Shown here: piece by piece, positions 62,896 through 63,934 of the stretch | Numbering within the stretch: the first letter of the stretch is position 1 | How the letters are laid out: each line of letters opens with the position of its first letter | Source of the DNA: a virus | Virus record (IMG/VR): IMGVR_UViG_3300036978_000814 | Span: 1-63,934 of that record | Direction: 5' to 3' (one strand) | Length of the DNA: 63,934 bases | The notes under the pieces: generated by a model | What the model was told of the DNA's origin: nothing | The model's database searches: none | Seen by the model: the letters and a program-made list of their open reading frames with translations, nothing else | Position numbers and translations under genes: made by a program

Positions 62896-63618
62896 ATGAA
62901 TATTCAGGTTGCTGGGGCCTGTTTTCCGCCGTTTTCTGGCGGGGTGAAGCTTCAAACCAAACTCGCCAAAGCGCCGTCGGTTGATTGGCTCGCCCTGCGC
63001 CGGGCGTTCGTCGAACGGCCCGAGCGTCCGCTTGTCGATGATCTCGCGAAGGAATTTGGCTTGTCGCCGGAGCGTATTTATCGGGCGAGCCGCGATGAGG
63101 GTTGGCCGACGATGCGCGCCGCGCTCGCCGACGAGCGGTTGAAGCAGGCCGACGCCGCGATGGCGCTGGTGAACGCGGCGAAGACCGAGGGCGCGGTCAC
63201 GCGGGCTTTCACCGACGCCGCGCTGGAGGTTGTGCAGCAGGTGAACACCGTGGTGCAGGACCTCGCCAAAAAACGCGTCGCCGAGAACACCCGCGCGAAC
63301 ACCCTCAACACCTGCGCGTTCACCCTGAGCAACCTCGCCAACGCCCTTGCCCGCGTCGGCGTGGTCGGCCTGCCCAAGGCGCTGAAGGAGCAGGCCGGCG
63401 TCGACAGCGGCAACGGCCGGTGGAACCCGGCGATGTTGCAGGCGCTCAATGTGACGGTGCAGACGATCGTCGGGCAGCAGCCCCAGCAGGGGCCCGCCGC
63501 TGGCCCCAGCGGGGCGATCGCCGCCCCGGCCGAGGCGGAGCAGCCCCTGCCGCTGGCGGCGCCTGCGCCGGCCGTCGATCTGGAGCCGGTCAAGGCGCCC
63601 GCGGCGGACGTGATCTGA
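62896..63618 (+). CDS. Putative small terminase subunit or HTH protein
   Basis: The 240-residue protein has a helix-turn-helix near residues 45-65 (PLVDDLAKEFGLSPERIYRAS), then long helices (DAAMALVNAAKTEGAVTRAF, VVQQVNTVVQDLAKKRVAE) suited to oligomer formation, and a Pro/Ala-rich C-terminus (about 190-240). This layout is like small terminases, which bind the packaging site. The site of TGAATATTCA overlaps its ATG, so it may also autoregulate. Its place beside repeat cluster 63710-63780 supports the packaging idea. A repressor is the alternative. Confidence 0.55.
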   Translation: MNIQVAGACFPPFSGGVKLQTKLAKAPSVDWLALRRAFVERPERPLVDDLAKEFGLSPERIYRASRDEGWPTMRAALADERLKQADAAMALVNAAKTEGAVTRAFTDAALEVVQQVNTVVQDLAKKRVAENTRANTLNTCAFTLSNLANALARVGVVGLPKALKEQAGVDSGNGRWNPAMLQALNVTVQTIVGQQPQQGPAAGPSGAIAAPAEAEQPLPLAAPAPAVDLEPVKAPAADVI

Positions 63619-63626
63619 TGGCGTTC

Positions 63627-63664
63627 GGTGACGACCGTCACCGATCCGCCGCCCCCGGCGGGGG
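63627..63664 (+). terminator. Double hairpin after terS-like gene
   Basis: GGTGAC-GACC-GTCACC (63627-63642) is a perfect 6-bp stem, immediately followed by CCCCC-GGC-GGGGG (63652-63664). The arrangement just after the stop codon of the plus-strand gene suggests transcription termination, although there is no U-tract. Confidence 0.55.
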
Positions 63665-63709
63665 GTCAGGGGATAACGGGTTGCCCGCAGCCCGCCTGCT
63701 GCCCCCCCC

Positions 63710-63780
63710 GTAGGCAACGCCTTCGGTAGGCAACCGCCTGCCCCTCGTTGCCTACCGCCTGCCCGCCTGCCGTAGGCAAC
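63710..63780. repeat. GTAGGCAAC repeat cluster (possible packaging or origin site)
   Basis: Four copies of the 9-mer GTAGGCAAC: forward at 63710-63718, 63726-63734 and 63772-63780; inverted (GTTGCCTAC) at 63747-63755. Spacer lengths are 7, 12 and 16 bases, so they fall on one face of the helix only in part. The cluster sits in the non-coding gap between two convergent genes, next to the terS-like gene. It is a candidate for a packaging (pac) signal or an iteron-type origin. Confidence 0.65.
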
Positions 63781-63807
63781 GCGCCGGTCTCGGTCGCGGA
63801 ATCGAGG

Positions 63808-63934
63808 CCCCCCCACCCCCCGGGCTCCCACCTGAAAATTAGTTTGCCCCGTCCGGATTCCGCTATCGTTTTTTACTATTCACGAAAAACGAAAATCGTT
63901 TTATCCGCTCAGGATTGTCTCAATTTTCTGCCGG
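63808..63934. repeat. Right copy of 127-bp terminal direct repeat
   Basis: Identical in all 127 bases to 1-127. It shows that the contig is circularly closed and that the gap between the terS-like gene (ends 63618) and the glycosyltransferase (ends at 94) is about 282 bases in the joined molecule, holding hairpins, the GTAGGCAAC cluster, a C-rich stretch and the 17-bp palindrome. Confidence 0.95.

Noticed and set aside
62823-62984. Small plus-strand frame starting MNIHW at the palindrome
   Set aside because: It runs out of frame into the HTH gene and has no recognisable features; I keep it only as a remark on the palindrome.

Overview
The window is one complete, circularly closed genome of a tailed double-stranded DNA phage. 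Its first and last 127 bases are identical, so the real unit is about 63.8 kb and the repeat is most likely an assembly overlap, although a short terminal redundancy cannot be excluded. GC content is high (about 60% by eye) and genes are tightly packed, often joined by ATGA, GTGA or TGATG overlaps. The set of a large portal, scaffold, capsid, collar and hub proteins, a GNAT-like protein and three to four large internal (ejection) proteins, without a tape-measure gene, points to a podovirus-like particle. The host is not shown directly. A secreted Ig-like protein resembles domains common in Verrucomicrobiota and Planctomycetota; this is a weak host hint.

Layout. (1) 0.1-5.7 kb, minus strand: methyltransferase, large terminase, a serine recombinase, a lysozyme-like protein, two duplicated small DNA-binding proteins, small conserved proteins and a glycosyltransferase. 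(2) 5.7-45.3 kb, plus strand: small Cys-rich proteins, portal, scaffold, two glycosyltransferases, a structured leader, capsid, then about 16 kb of fibre and adhesin genes (collagen-like, C1q/TNF-like, LamG, poly-glycine, beta-helix), hub and collar proteins, and internal virion proteins ending in a 1613-residue polyvalent protein. (3) 45.2-47.7 kb: a GT4 glycosyltransferase (minus), then a plus-strand lysis-type cassette (holin, nested lipoprotein, coiled-coil membrane protein) and a Dps-like protein. (4) 47.6-61.9 kb, minus strand: replication and early functions, namely SNF2 helicase, VRR-NUC nuclease, family A DNA polymerase, DUF2815 ssDNA-binding protein, DUF2800 nuclease, primase-helicase, and a MoxR/DUF3150/VWA trio. 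(5) 61.9-63.8 kb: control region with palindromes, a zinc-ribbon protein, a putative small terminase/HTH protein, and a repeat cluster that may be a packaging or replication site.

Three observations stand out. The tetranucleotide CATG was not found anywhere in the window, where about 200 or more copies would be expected from composition; codon choice before Met codons shows strong selection against it. Two 17-bp palindromes differing at one base (AAAACGAAAWTCGTTTT) lie in the two main non-coding regions. Finally, the genome pairs threonine-rich collagen-like fibres with four glycosyltransferases and a methyltransferase, which suggests a phage-encoded system for decorating its own fibres or capsid with sugars.

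All functions are read from sequence motifs and recalled family features; no database search was possible.
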